This document shows, one piece after another, positions 34,654-42,551 of a stretch of DNA of 64,000 nt. The notes beneath the pieces are model-generated. The model ran no database searches. It was not told the origin of the DNA and saw only the letters and a program-made list of their open reading frames with translations. Each line of letters opens with the position of its first letter. The stretch's first letter is position 1. A program made the translations under genes and the position numbers. Source of the stretch: JAHBVL01 sp964461025 (GTDB lineage Bacteria > Chloroflexota > Chloroflexia > Thermomicrobiales > UBA6265); the NCBI GenBank assembly GCA_964461025.1, contig CAYWSE010000016.1:1-64000 (forward strand), given 5' to 3'.

Positions 34654-35394
34654 ATGAACAAGGTTCTCCTGACCGGCGCTGCCGGGTTTGCGGGGCAGGG
34701 CGCGGTGGAAGTGCTCGGTGAGCACTACTGGCTGCGGTGCGCGGATATTCGCGAGTCGCCGCAACCAAAGTACGGCGAAACGATCGTCTGCGATCTGACC
34801 AGCGCCGCCGATGCCGAACGCGCCGTGGAGGGGATCGATGCCGTCGTCCACATGGCGATGGGACCAGTACCGGGACCGGACGATCCGCCCGAGTTGCTGA
34901 TGCAGACGAATGTGGTCGCGACGGCCAATCTTCTCTGGGCAGCGCGCCGGGCGGGCGTCAACCGCTTCGTGCTGATGAGCAGCGGCGCGGTGATCGAGGA
35001 CTACTGGCCGGAAACGCCCTACATTCACGTCGATTTGCCGCACCGCTTCCGCGATCTTTACCGGCTGACCAAGTCGCTGCAGGAACGACTCGCCGAGCAG
35101 TACGCGTTCGAGTTCGGTATGACGATTCCCACTCTGCGGCCGTGGGTGATCGTCGACAGCCGCCTCAACCTGCACCGGTTTACCGACGAGCTCAGCCGCG
35201 ACGATCCGGACTATTTCGGATTTGTCTGCCGGTACGATCTGGCTGAGGCATGCCGGCTGGCGCTGGAGGCGGATATCGAGGGGTTTCAGCCATTTCATAT
35301 CATGGCCACGGAGGAAGGATGCCGGCGGTTCGATGTCGCGCACACAACGGCGGCGCTGGGGTGGCGACCGGTCGCGACGTTCGACGAGCTCTAG
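34654..35394 (+). CDS. NAD-dependent epimerase/dehydrogenase, uronate-dehydrogenase-like
   Basis: 246 residues, an extended SDR. NAD binding is shown by TGAAGFAGQGAVE at the N-terminus, and the active site by SSGAV and the DLYRLTKSLQE Tyr-x3-Lys pair. Length and the lack of a large substrate domain fit uronate dehydrogenase (uronate to aldarolactone) or a related sugar oxidase. The galactonate dehydratase-like gene that starts 200 bases later supports a sugar-acid role. ATG 34654 begins MNKVLLTG; the longer frame adds an unrelated leader. Confidence 0.75.
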   Translation: MNKVLLTGAAGFAGQGAVEVLGEHYWLRCADIRESPQPKYGETIVCDLTSAADAERAVEGIDAVVHMAMGPVPGPDDPPELLMQTNVVATANLLWAARRAGVNRFVLMSSGAVIEDYWPETPYIHVDLPHRFRDLYRLTKSLQERLAEQYAFEFGMTIPTLRPWVIVDSRLNLHRFTDELSRDDPDYFGFVCRYDLAEACRLALEADIEGFQPFHIMATEEGCRRFDVAHTTAALGWRPVATFDEL

Positions 35395-35594
35395 ATCTGC
35401 GTCGACGCGACATCCCACAACTGCGCACCTGTCGTTCCCCGATACGATGCTGACGGAAATGGGAAGGGCAGCGGGCAGCAATTGGCGCACTCCATGCGCA
35501 GCTACGGGTTAGCGGCCATGCAGGAAGCCGGTCGAGCGCCCCATTTCGTCACGTGTCTCAAGCGGGTACGATGACGCAGGAGGAAGAGCGCGTA

Positions 35595-36773
35595 ATGAAA
35601 ATCGAAAAGATCGAAACGCTTGTTTGCAATGCGCGGATGCGCAACTGGATTTTCGTCAAGATCACCACCGATCAACCAGGACTGATTGGCTGGGGCGAAG
35701 CGACGCTGGAGTGGCACACCCGCGGCGTTGTCGGATCGATCGAGGATCTCAGCCAGCTGTTGATTGGCGAGGACCCAACCAGGATCGAACACCTCTGGCA
35801 AATCATGTATCGCCAGCATTTCTGGCATGGCAACGGCATCGTGCGGGCGACCGCCATTTCCGGGATCGACCTCGCCCTCTGGGACATCATGGGGAAGGTC
35901 GCCGGGATGCCCTGTCACAAGCTCTGGGGCGGACCGGTGCGCGACCACATCCGAACCTACGCGCATCTCGGCGGCGGCAAGCTCGAGGATTTCTACGAAA
36001 CCGGCCGTGACGACGCCAAGCGATTCGGCGAGCTTGCGCAGGCTGCCGTCGAAAACGGATACACCGCTTTCAAATCGATGGCTGTGCCGGAAACGATGCC
36101 GATCGAAGGCAACCGACCCGTCAAATGGGCCGTCAACAACGTCGCCGCCATGCGCGATGCGGTCGGCGACGACATCGACATTATGGTCGATTGCCACGCT
36201 CGCCCTTCCCCAGCCATGGGGCTCAAGTTCGGACAGGCGCTGGAGCAGTTCAATCTCTACTTCTTCGAGGAACCCTGCTGGCCGGAGTCACTGGAGGGGT
36301 TGTCGCACATCAACGCCAGTCTGACGACGCCCGTCGCAACCGGCGAGCGGATGACCCATCTCGCTCAGTTCAAAGCCCTGTTCGATGTCCGCGGTTGCGA
36401 AATTTGCCAGCTGGACATCACTCATTGCGGTGGCCTGACCGAGGCTCGCCGGATTGCCGCACTGGCCGAAGCGCATCGCATCGCCCTGGCGCCGCACAAT
36501 CCCCAGGGGCCAGTCAGCACCGCGGCGAGTCTCGAGTTTGGATTCTCCCAGCCGAGTTACATCATCTGCGAGACGGTGACCGAAGACGTCCCCTGGCGGC
36601 AGGATGTCGTTCAGGAGGGCTACACCATACAAAAGGAAGGACGAATCGTCCTCCCCAACCAGAAACCGGGTCTGGGCATCGAAATCAACGAGGACGAGGT
36701 CCGCAAGCATCCCTTCGAGCAGGAGCTGCCGCAGCGGTCGTACTACAGCGATGGATCGGTGGGGGACTGGTAG
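35595..36773 (+). CDS. dgoD: D-galactonate dehydratase-family enzyme
   Basis: 392 residues, enolase superfamily. The active-site set fits galactonate dehydratases: IMVDCHARPS (Asp ligand and the His two residues later), FFEEPCWPE (Glu), ATGERM (Glu), and LAPHNPQGPVST with the general-base His. It converts an aldonate, probably D-galactonate, to its 2-keto-3-deoxy derivative. Close relatives also act on gluconate or mannonate, so the gene symbol is tentative. AGGAGG precedes ATG 35595. It follows the epimerase gene and ends in a shared bidirectional hairpin at 36867-36900. Confidence 0.8.
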   Translation: MKIEKIETLVCNARMRNWIFVKITTDQPGLIGWGEATLEWHTRGVVGSIEDLSQLLIGEDPTRIEHLWQIMYRQHFWHGNGIVRATAISGIDLALWDIMGKVAGMPCHKLWGGPVRDHIRTYAHLGGGKLEDFYETGRDDAKRFGELAQAAVENGYTAFKSMAVPETMPIEGNRPVKWAVNNVAAMRDAVGDDIDIMVDCHARPSPAMGLKFGQALEQFNLYFFEEPCWPESLEGLSHINASLTTPVATGERMTHLAQFKALFDVRGCEICQLDITHCGGLTEARRIAALAEAHRIALAPHNPQGPVSTAASLEFGFSQPSYIICETVTEDVPWRQDVVQEGYTIQKEGRIVLPNQKPGLGIEINEDEVRKHPFEQELPQRSYYSDGSVGDW

Positions 36774-36866
36774 GGGAGAGGTTGCGGGCAAAGGTGAATG
36801 GGAGTGGTGGATGGAGGACTGCGAATGGCTCCGTCTCACCGCCCGGCGACTCGTCGTCATGAAATG

Positions 36867-36900
36867 AACCCGGCTGCTTCACCTTGATTGCAGCCGGGTT
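36867..36900. terminator. Bidirectional terminator between convergent genes
   Basis: AACCCGGCTGC and GCAGCCGGGTT form a perfect 11-bp stem around a 12-base loop, placed between the galactonate dehydratase stop and the end of the minus-strand anti-sigma gene. Confidence 0.75.
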
Positions 36901-36931
36901 CGGTGCAGCGCAGACTGAATGAACGTCTGGC

Positions 36932-38287
36932 TTATGCGCCCGGTGGAATGGCCACCTTGTACAGGCGGTTGAGGATGTCGTCGACGAAATAGAGGTTGCC
37001 TTCATCGTCGAACGCCATGCCGCTTGGGCCGCTCATCGAGAGTCCACCGGGCACGTTGGTCAAGCTGTCGATCAGCCGGCCGTCAGGTGATGCGATCCGG
37101 ATCGAGGCTACCTCATAGTCGGCCACAAACAGCCTGCCCCCTGGGTCGAACGCGATGTAGTGGACAACCGAGCTGAAATCGGAGAAAAAGCTTCCCATGG
37201 CGCCTGATCCTTCGATCAGCGTGCCGGAAGAGTCGAATTCCTGGACGCGGGGATCTCCCTGGGGAAACTCGCCAATCGAGCCTTCGTCGACGATGAAGAC
37301 ACGGCCGTCGACGACATCGACATCCCATGGATAGGTGAACTCGCCCGGTCCAGTGCCGGTCGATCCCCACTGATACTGGTAATTGCCGTCGAGATCGAAG
37401 ACCTGGATACGGCCAGTGCGATCGGAGACATAAACGAGTCCAAGATCTCCATCGACTCCCCCCATGGTGAGGTCAAATTCGCCAGGATTCGCTGTTCCTT
37501 TAAAGCCCCATTCGAGGAGGAAGGTGTGATCTGGAGCGAATTTCTGGACGCGGGAGTTGAGCGAATCGAAGACGAAAAGATTGCCATCGTTGTCGAATTC
37601 GAGGTCGGCCAGGGTAAAGGGTCCACTGGAGAAGGCAAACTGGCCCGGTCCGTCTCCCTCCTCGCCCCAGGACTCCAAATGATTGCCGTCTGGCGAAAAG
37701 ACCTCGATGGTGCTGGTGGAAGCATTGGCGACATAGATGTTGCCGTCGGGGGCGATGGCCACGGCAACCGGCCAATCGAGCGGATTGGCATCGGTTCCAC
37801 CGGTTTCCCAGATGGTGGAAACCCCCGTCGGGTCGAACGGCGGCTGCGCAGCTGGAATGACGACGTTTTCGTTGTCCCGGCCACCGAAGATGCGGTCTCC
37901 TTCCGGGACGATCGTCAGATAGGCGCCGATCCCGGCCAGCAGGATGAGCAGGGCGGCGGCCAGTGAGATCAGGCCCCAGCGCTGGCGGCGGCTGTGGATG
38001 CCGATGTTCGGCCTCCAGGATGATGGCGTTCCCGGTCTCCGGACATCGGGACCAGGGAAGGGAATAGGAACTGTCGTGGCAGACATCGTGTTCTCCTGTG
38101 ATGAAACGGACTGATCGAACACGCGCTGCCGGGCTCGCTCGCGAGCCGATCCCGGCATTGGCGCCGCATAAAGGGTATGGATGTGCCGGAGCGCCTCCGG
38201 CACGGAAGGATCGACTCCCGCCGCCTGGCCAAGCAGCAGGTCATCCCACGATTGATCGGTGAGGTTCGGGTGGCCGCGCTCAGCCAT
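36932..38287 (-). CDS. Membrane anti-sigma factor with NHL beta-propeller
   Basis: 451 residues. The cytoplasmic N-terminus contains the conserved run PGSARERARQRVF (45-57) shared with the other two NHL-type anti-sigmas here, one membrane helix lies at about 104-125, and an outer NHL propeller has repeats such as GPGQFAFSSGPFTLADLEFDNDG, LFVFDSLNSRVQKF and GNYQYQWGSTGTGPGEF. NHL propellers bind proteins, RNA or ligands; a signal sensor outside the membrane is inferred. The start at 38287 overlaps the sigma stop (ATGGCTGA). The longer frame is inside the sigma gene. Confidence 0.85.
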   Translation of the reverse strand: MAERGHPNLTDQSWDDLLLGQAAGVDPSVPEALRHIHTLYAAPMPGSARERARQRVFDQSVSSQENTMSATTVPIPFPGPDVRRPGTPSSWRPNIGIHSRRQRWGLISLAAALLILLAGIGAYLTIVPEGDRIFGGRDNENVVIPAAQPPFDPTGVSTIWETGGTDANPLDWPVAVAIAPDGNIYVANASTSTIEVFSPDGNHLESWGEEGDGPGQFAFSSGPFTLADLEFDNDGNLFVFDSLNSRVQKFAPDHTFLLEWGFKGTANPGEFDLTMGGVDGDLGLVYVSDRTGRIQVFDLDGNYQYQWGSTGTGPGEFTYPWDVDVVDGRVFIVDEGSIGEFPQGDPRVQEFDSSGTLIEGSGAMGSFFSDFSSVVHYIAFDPGGRLFVADYEVASIRIASPDGRLIDSLTNVPGGLSMSGPSGMAFDDEGNLYFVDDILNRLYKVAIPPGA

Positions 38288-38906
38288 GGTCTTGTCCAAT
38301 CGTCGTTTGCGTTTGCCGGTGAAGTGCGTCACGCAGGGAGATCACCGAACGCGATTGCGCTTTACGAATCGATTCCTGCGATCGCCCGAGCACGCGACCG
38401 ATCTCGACTGCCGACAGCCCGGCCATGCGCAGCTCGAGGAGCTGCCGCTGATTGGCAGGGAGCTCATCGAGCAAGCGCCGCAGTGTTTCGTGCTGTTCGG
38501 CGGCAATCACGTCGTCTTCGAGTGAGTCGTGTGAAGATGCGATGTCCGGTACTGATTCCAACGGCGTCTGCGGCCGGCGCAGACTGGTTCGGTAGCTCGA
38601 TCCGGTTACATGCCGGGCGATGCCGAAGAGCCAGCTGCGAAAGGTTGTGCCGGGAATCGCTGGATCGAAGTTCTCGAGATTGGCGATCGCCCGCAGAAAG
38701 ACGTCGCTGGCGGCGTCTTCCGCGACGTGCCAGTCGCCGAGCTGGGCGTAGGCGAACTTGAAGATCGATTCCCAATAGCGGTCGAAGAGAGGCGTGAAGG
38801 CATCACGGTCGCTCAATGCCGCGGCAACGAGCGGTGCATCGGGATCGTCGATTGGCGCCCGCGTCTCGTGCCGGTCTTGTTCTTTGGAGAAGAATCTCCG
38901 CCCCAT
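38280..38906 (-). CDS. ECF sigma factor, NHL-type pair
   Basis: 208 residues. Region 2 is DAFTPLFDRYWESIFKFAYAQLGDWHVAEDAASDVFLRAI and region 4 LPANQRQLLELRMAGLSAVEIGRVLGRSQESIRKAQSRSVISLRD. The SIRKAQSR end groups it with the sigma factors at 41775 and 45213, apart from the PQQ pair. It is first in a two-gene operon with the NHL anti-sigma and overlaps it by eight bases. A TGTCAC sits 55 bases upstream on the coding strand. Confidence 0.92.
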   Translation of the reverse strand: MGRRFFSKEQDRHETRAPIDDPDAPLVAAALSDRDAFTPLFDRYWESIFKFAYAQLGDWHVAEDAASDVFLRAIANLENFDPAIPGTTFRSWLFGIARHVTGSSYRTSLRRPQTPLESVPDIASSHDSLEDDVIAAEQHETLRRLLDELPANQRQLLELRMAGLSAVEIGRVLGRSQESIRKAQSRSVISLRDALHRQTQTTIGQDHG

Positions 38907-38960
38907 GCCTGTCGTCCTGCAGTGTTCACCCTACAAGAGTATTGGCTTGACGGGGAAAAC

Positions 38961-39003
38961 GTGACAAAGGTCGGGCACTAGGCAAGGGTAGTCGGGCACT
39001 AGG
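38961..39003 (-). promoter_or_regulatory. Upstream region with TGTCAC and a 12-bp direct repeat
   Basis: TGTCAC (complement of 38961-38966) matches the upstream element of two other NHL-type sigma operons. Just beyond it, TCGGGCACTAGG occurs twice, at 38971-38982 and 38992-39003, with a 21-base period (two helical turns), as expected for a dimeric regulator site. Confidence 0.4.
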
Positions 39004-39015
39004 TACGAGAATGGT

Positions 39016-39036
39016 GTAACGACAACGCCTGCGTTG
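39016..39036. repeat. REP-like hairpin, AACGC family
   Basis: CAACGC-CT-GCGTTG at 39023-39036 with a GTAAC head, a one-base variant of GTAGC, at 39016-39020. Confidence 0.45.
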
Positions 39037-39089
39037 CTCGTCTGCGGGACACGGCGCGTCCGATTCCCACCATGCCTTCGACGACGCCG

Positions 39090-39112
39090 GGCAACGCGGG
39101 CGTTGCCGCTAC
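39090..39112. repeat. REP-like hairpin, AACGC family
   Basis: GGCAACGC-GG-GCGTTGCC followed by GCTAC. Confidence 0.6.
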
Positions 39113-39133
39113 AGATACGGCCCCCCGGCGACC

Positions 39134-39262
39134 GTAGCTGCGCACCGCGTGCGCCAAACCGCAACAGCGACGGCGGTCGTGCAGCACCGATTCGCTGGGG
39201 AAGGTGTGTCCGGGCACGACCATGGTTGTGGCGAAACACAGGCGCACGCGGTGCGCCGCTAA
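39134..39262. repeat. Inverted pair of REP-like hairpins, GCGCAC family
   Basis: GTAGC then GCGCAC-CGC-GTGCGC at 39134-39154, and in opposite orientation GGCGCAC-GCG-GTGCGCC then GCTAA at 39241-39262. The spacer holds about 85 bases. The layout is like a BIME, an inverted pair of REPs. Confidence 0.6.
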
Positions 39263-39379
39263 ATGCCGGGCACCGCTGTGGTCCGGAAGATACGACGATG
39301 TTCACCCCTCTCCCAGGATTGGGAGAGACTCCTTTCCGGAACGGAGATGGCATGGGGAGAGGCAGCCGTTTGCGTGGAC

Positions 39380-41782
39380 CTAATCGATTGCCGGAACCTG
39401 TACCTTAAGCACGCGATGGTTCGCCTCGTCGGCGATGTACAGGAAACCATCGCCATCGAGCCGCACGCTGCCCGGGGCGGCAAGCGCGCCGGCGCCGGGA
39501 ATCTCGGTCAGCTCGCCGAGATACGTTCCGTCGGCGTGGAACATTTGAACCCTGCCGTTGCCCCGGTCACCGACATAGAGGTTGCCGTTCGCATCGATCG
39601 CGATCCCGTACGGCTCACTCAGCTGACCTGGTCCTCCGCCCGACTCGCCAAATGTGAAGAGAAATGTGCCGTGCTGGTCGAACGCCTGAATCCGGTTGCT
39701 CAGATCGGCGACGTAGACCGTGCCGTCCGGTCCGGCCGCGATCGCTGTGGGGGCAAGGAACTGACCGTTCCCGCTCCCTTCGCTTCCCCATTTGTCGAGG
39801 AAACTGCCATCCAGATCGAAGACCTGTACCCGGTTGCTATAGAAGTCGACGGTGTAGACGAGCCCATTCTCCCGGTCGACGCTGCCCAGCACATAGCCGA
39901 ACTGGCCGTTCTCCTGACCAAGCCCACCCCACTCGAGCAGGAAGTTGCCGTCCGGATCGAGCTTCTGCACCCGGAAGTTGTTGAAGTCGAAAACATAGGC
40001 ATTACCCTCAGCATCGAAGTCGATCGCGCCGTCATAGGTATCGTCCAGTCTGAACTGAAACTGACCGGGACCTGCTCCAGGCTCGCCCCACGATTCGATG
40101 TACTGGCCGTCCGCATCCAGAACAATGATCTGATTGGCGCCCGGTTCGACGACATACGTCTTCCCCTGCGGATCGACTCCGACGGCGACCGGGCGGACAA
40201 GCGGGTTCTCGTCACTGCCGATCGATTCCCACATGAGGTGTGCCGCGCCGTCCGGTGGCGCAGCAGTTGCCTCGGGAGATGCCACGAGCGGCTCGCCATC
40301 GACCAATGCCACGAGGCGGCCGGACATCGTCACCACGTAGGCAACACCTCCCGAGACGACGGGTTGATTCTCGATCGGGTTTCCCGCCTGGGTCTGCCAG
40401 ATTTCCGCGCCGGTCGCGGCATCGAGCGCCACAACGTTGCCAGCCCGGTTTGTCACATAGAGCACCGACCCGGCCACGACGGGCGCCGAGCCGACAACCG
40501 CTCCGGTCTGGTAGCTCCAGCGCTCTTCGCCATTTGCCGCGTCGACGGCAAACACCCGCCCGAGCTCGGATCCCATGTACACCATGCCGTCGCTGACCGC
40601 GCCGAGCCGGCGTCCGTTTCCATCCTCTAGCCTCCAGATTTCCTCGCCAGTGGCCGCGTCGAGCGCATAGTAGGTATTGAACTGCCACTCCTCAGTGGCT
40701 TGATAGACGACGCCGTCGACGACAACCGGCGTCCAAACGAGCCCGTCGGTGTCCAACTGGAAGGTCCAAAGCTCCGCGCCGGTATCCGCGGCGATCGCAC
40801 GGAGGGTGCTGTCGTCCGTGCCGAAATAAATGGTTTCGCCATCGAAGGCCGGAAACCGGACGACCGGCGCATCCATCTCGACGCGCCAGATTTCGTCTCC
40901 CGATGCGACATCGAGCGCCAGGAATGCGCCGTCGGTCGAGCCGAAATAGACCGTACCGGCGTCGACGAAGGCGGAACTCCACGAAACAGACGTCGGGACA
41001 GACCACCATTCGTCTCCGGTAGCGAGATCGATGACGAACACCCCGACATCCGACGACACCGCGGCGATGCTCCCGTCGCTGTCCACGGCGGTGGATGTCC
41101 CGCCGGTATCGAATCTCCAGAGCTCGTCGCCGGTGCCGGCACTGAGACCAAGAACCGTTCCGTCCGCCCCGATCACGATCGTGTCGCCGACGAGAAGCGG
41201 AGCAGAGAAATTCTCCCCTTCCAGCTGAACGCTCCAGAGCTCGACCGGGTTCGACATCGGACCCGGTCCGGGCATCTCCGCCGTTCGGGCGAGATTACCG
41301 CGTCGCGTTGGCACGTCGAGTGACGACTCGGAAGCCGGCGATCCTTCGTCCGGCTGAATCACCGCGGGAATGAATGTTGGTCTGGCAGGTTCGTTGCCGA
41401 ACCAGGTGACATAGCCGCCGAGCCCGGACAGCACGAGCAATAGCGCCGCGGCAATCGACGCGAGCAAGCGCCTCCGGTCGCCGCGACGTGAGGAGCGCTC
41501 TGGTCGCCGGCTCGATCGGTCCTGAGTACTGCCCCATCCCGAACTGGGGAAGGGGATCACGGGTGCAATGGCAGACATCGTGTTCTCCTGTCGTTTCAAG
41601 TCGTCGAACACGCGCTGCCGGGCTCGCTCGCGAGCCGACCCCGGCGTGGGCGCTGAAGCAAGGGTGTGAAAACGACCGATCGACTCGGTCAGTTCAGCAT
41701 CGAGACGCCCGGCCGGAGCATCCACGTGCTGCACCACCTGATTCCAGAAGTCGTTGATGCGGTCGGCGGTCACATCAGCCAT
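39380..41782 (-). CDS. Membrane anti-sigma factor with PQQ and NHL propellers
   Basis: 800 residues. The N-terminus holds PGSARERARQRVFDD (48-62), one membrane helix lies at about 107-126, a PQQ-type propeller follows (about 180-505; repeats like FLALDVASGDEIWRVE, VVALDAATGAEIWQTQ), and then an NHL propeller (about 520-800; repeats like GPGQFQFRLDDTYDGAIDFDAEG, VYVADLSNRIQAFDQHG). This is the only anti-sigma here that joins both propeller types. The combination links the PQQ-type and NHL-type families in this window and suggests domain shuffling. The start at 41782 overlaps the sigma stop in ATGGCTGA. Confidence 0.87.
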   Translation of the reverse strand: MADVTADRINDFWNQVVQHVDAPAGRLDAELTESIGRFHTLASAPTPGSARERARQRVFDDLKRQENTMSAIAPVIPFPSSGWGSTQDRSSRRPERSSRRGDRRRLLASIAAALLLVLSGLGGYVTWFGNEPARPTFIPAVIQPDEGSPASESSLDVPTRRGNLARTAEMPGPGPMSNPVELWSVQLEGENFSAPLLVGDTIVIGADGTVLGLSAGTGDELWRFDTGGTSTAVDSDGSIAAVSSDVGVFVIDLATGDEWWSVPTSVSWSSAFVDAGTVYFGSTDGAFLALDVASGDEIWRVEMDAPVVRFPAFDGETIYFGTDDSTLRAIAADTGAELWTFQLDTDGLVWTPVVVDGVVYQATEEWQFNTYYALDAATGEEIWRLEDGNGRRLGAVSDGMVYMGSELGRVFAVDAANGEERWSYQTGAVVGSAPVVAGSVLYVTNRAGNVVALDAATGAEIWQTQAGNPIENQPVVSGGVAYVVTMSGRLVALVDGEPLVASPEATAAPPDGAAHLMWESIGSDENPLVRPVAVGVDPQGKTYVVEPGANQIIVLDADGQYIESWGEPGAGPGQFQFRLDDTYDGAIDFDAEGNAYVFDFNNFRVQKLDPDGNFLLEWGGLGQENGQFGYVLGSVDRENGLVYTVDFYSNRVQVFDLDGSFLDKWGSEGSGNGQFLAPTAIAAGPDGTVYVADLSNRIQAFDQHGTFLFTFGESGGGPGQLSEPYGIAIDANGNLYVGDRGNGRVQMFHADGTYLGELTEIPGAGALAAPGSVRLDGDGFLYIADEANHRVLKVQVPAID

Positions 41783-42386
41783 GTCGCACCTCACCTGAAT
41801 GTTTTGTCTGTTTTTCGAGCAAGTCGCGCATGGCATAGACAGCCCGCGACTGCGCCTTGCGGATCGCGGAGGGCGACTTGTCGAGCACCTGGGCGATCTC
41901 GATGTCGGTCAGACCAGCGAGCCGCAGCTCGACCAGCTGGCGTTGATCCGGTTTGAGGCGGCCGACCAGATCGTGCACGAGACGGTGGTCATCGAGCGAC
42001 ATGGCCACTTCTTCCGGAGAGCGGTCGGTCGCCAGCGGATGCCCGATGGCATCGATCGGCTCCTCCGCATGGCGTGAAGTGCTGCGATGCTGATTGGCCA
42101 CAACACGGAAAGCGATGGTGAAGAGCCAGGCGCGAAAGGCGTTGTCGTATCCGGGATCGCGCCAGCCAGTGAGCGCGCCGAACGCATTGAGGAAAACCTG
42201 ACCGGCGGCATCTTCCGCTCGGTGCCAGTTGCCCAGCCGGTAATAGCAATAGCGGAAGACCGGATCCCAGTACCGCTCGAACAACGCATCGAACTGGGCC
42301 GGATCGTGCTGCGCTCGGGCGACGAGCACGCGGTCGTCGTCGCGATCATCAGGCATCGGTTCGGCGGCCCACTGTGTGCTCGACAT
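41775..42386 (-). CDS. ECF sigma factor of the PQQ+NHL pair
   Basis: 203 residues. Region 2: AQFDALFERYWDPVFRYCYYRLGNWHRAEDAAGQVFLNAF; region 4: LKPDQRQLVELRLAGLTDIEIAQVLDKSPSAIRKAQSRAVYAMRD. The acidic N-terminus (PDDRDDDRVL) is typical of this sub-group. It overlaps the anti-sigma gene by eight bases. TGTCAC-N13-CGGT lies upstream (complement of 42429-42451), as for the factor at 45213. Confidence 0.92.
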   Translation of the reverse strand: MSSTQWAAEPMPDDRDDDRVLVARAQHDPAQFDALFERYWDPVFRYCYYRLGNWHRAEDAAGQVFLNAFGALTGWRDPGYDNAFRAWLFTIAFRVVANQHRSTSRHAEEPIDAIGHPLATDRSPEEVAMSLDDHRLVHDLVGRLKPDQRQLVELRLAGLTDIEIAQVLDKSPSAIRKAQSRAVYAMRDLLEKQTKHSGEVRHG

Positions 42387-42428
42387 CGGTGTTCCTGCGT
42401 TTGAGCGTTCTCGTCTGGTAGCTCAAAC

Positions 42429-42451
42429 ACCGCAACGCGAAATGTGTGACA
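42429..42451 (-). promoter_or_regulatory. Putative ECF promoter, TGTCAC-N13-CGGT
   Basis: On the minus strand TGTCAC (42446-42451) is followed after 13 bases by CGGT (42429-42432), about 43 bases before the sigma start. The same elements and spacing occur at 45878-45900. Confidence 0.5.
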
Positions 42452-42496
42452 ACTCGTGTGGTCAGCGTAGCAAAGTTGAAAGGGCAAATGGAAAGC

Positions 42497-42551
42497 GTAG
42501 TGCAGGGACCTGTGCCCTGCCGTGACGTCGGGCCACAGGTGCCCGAACTAC
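42497..42551. repeat. Head-to-head REP-like hairpins with complementary loops
   Basis: GTAGT leads a stem GCAGGG/CCCTGC (42502-42520) with loop ACCTGTG. Seven bases on, TCGGGC/GCCCGA (42528-42546) has loop CACAGGT and is followed by ACTAC. The two 7-base loops are exact reverse complements, so an RNA could form a kissing pair or one long alternative hairpin. Confidence 0.65.

Larger units (their letters stand above)
38907..39379. other. Intergenic stretch packed with REP-like hairpins
   Basis: No gene. It holds the sigma upstream elements and four or five short palindromes between two minus-strand operons. Text containing CTCTCCCAGGATTGGGAGAG at 39304-39326 belongs to the dispersed family also seen near 8070. 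Confidence 0.6.

Noticed and set aside
33283..35490. 735-codon open frame on the minus strand across the second anti-sigma and the epimerase genes
   Set aside because: Shadow of high-GC coding on the opposite strand: it covers two well-supported genes, has no recognisable domain and spans their intergenic space.
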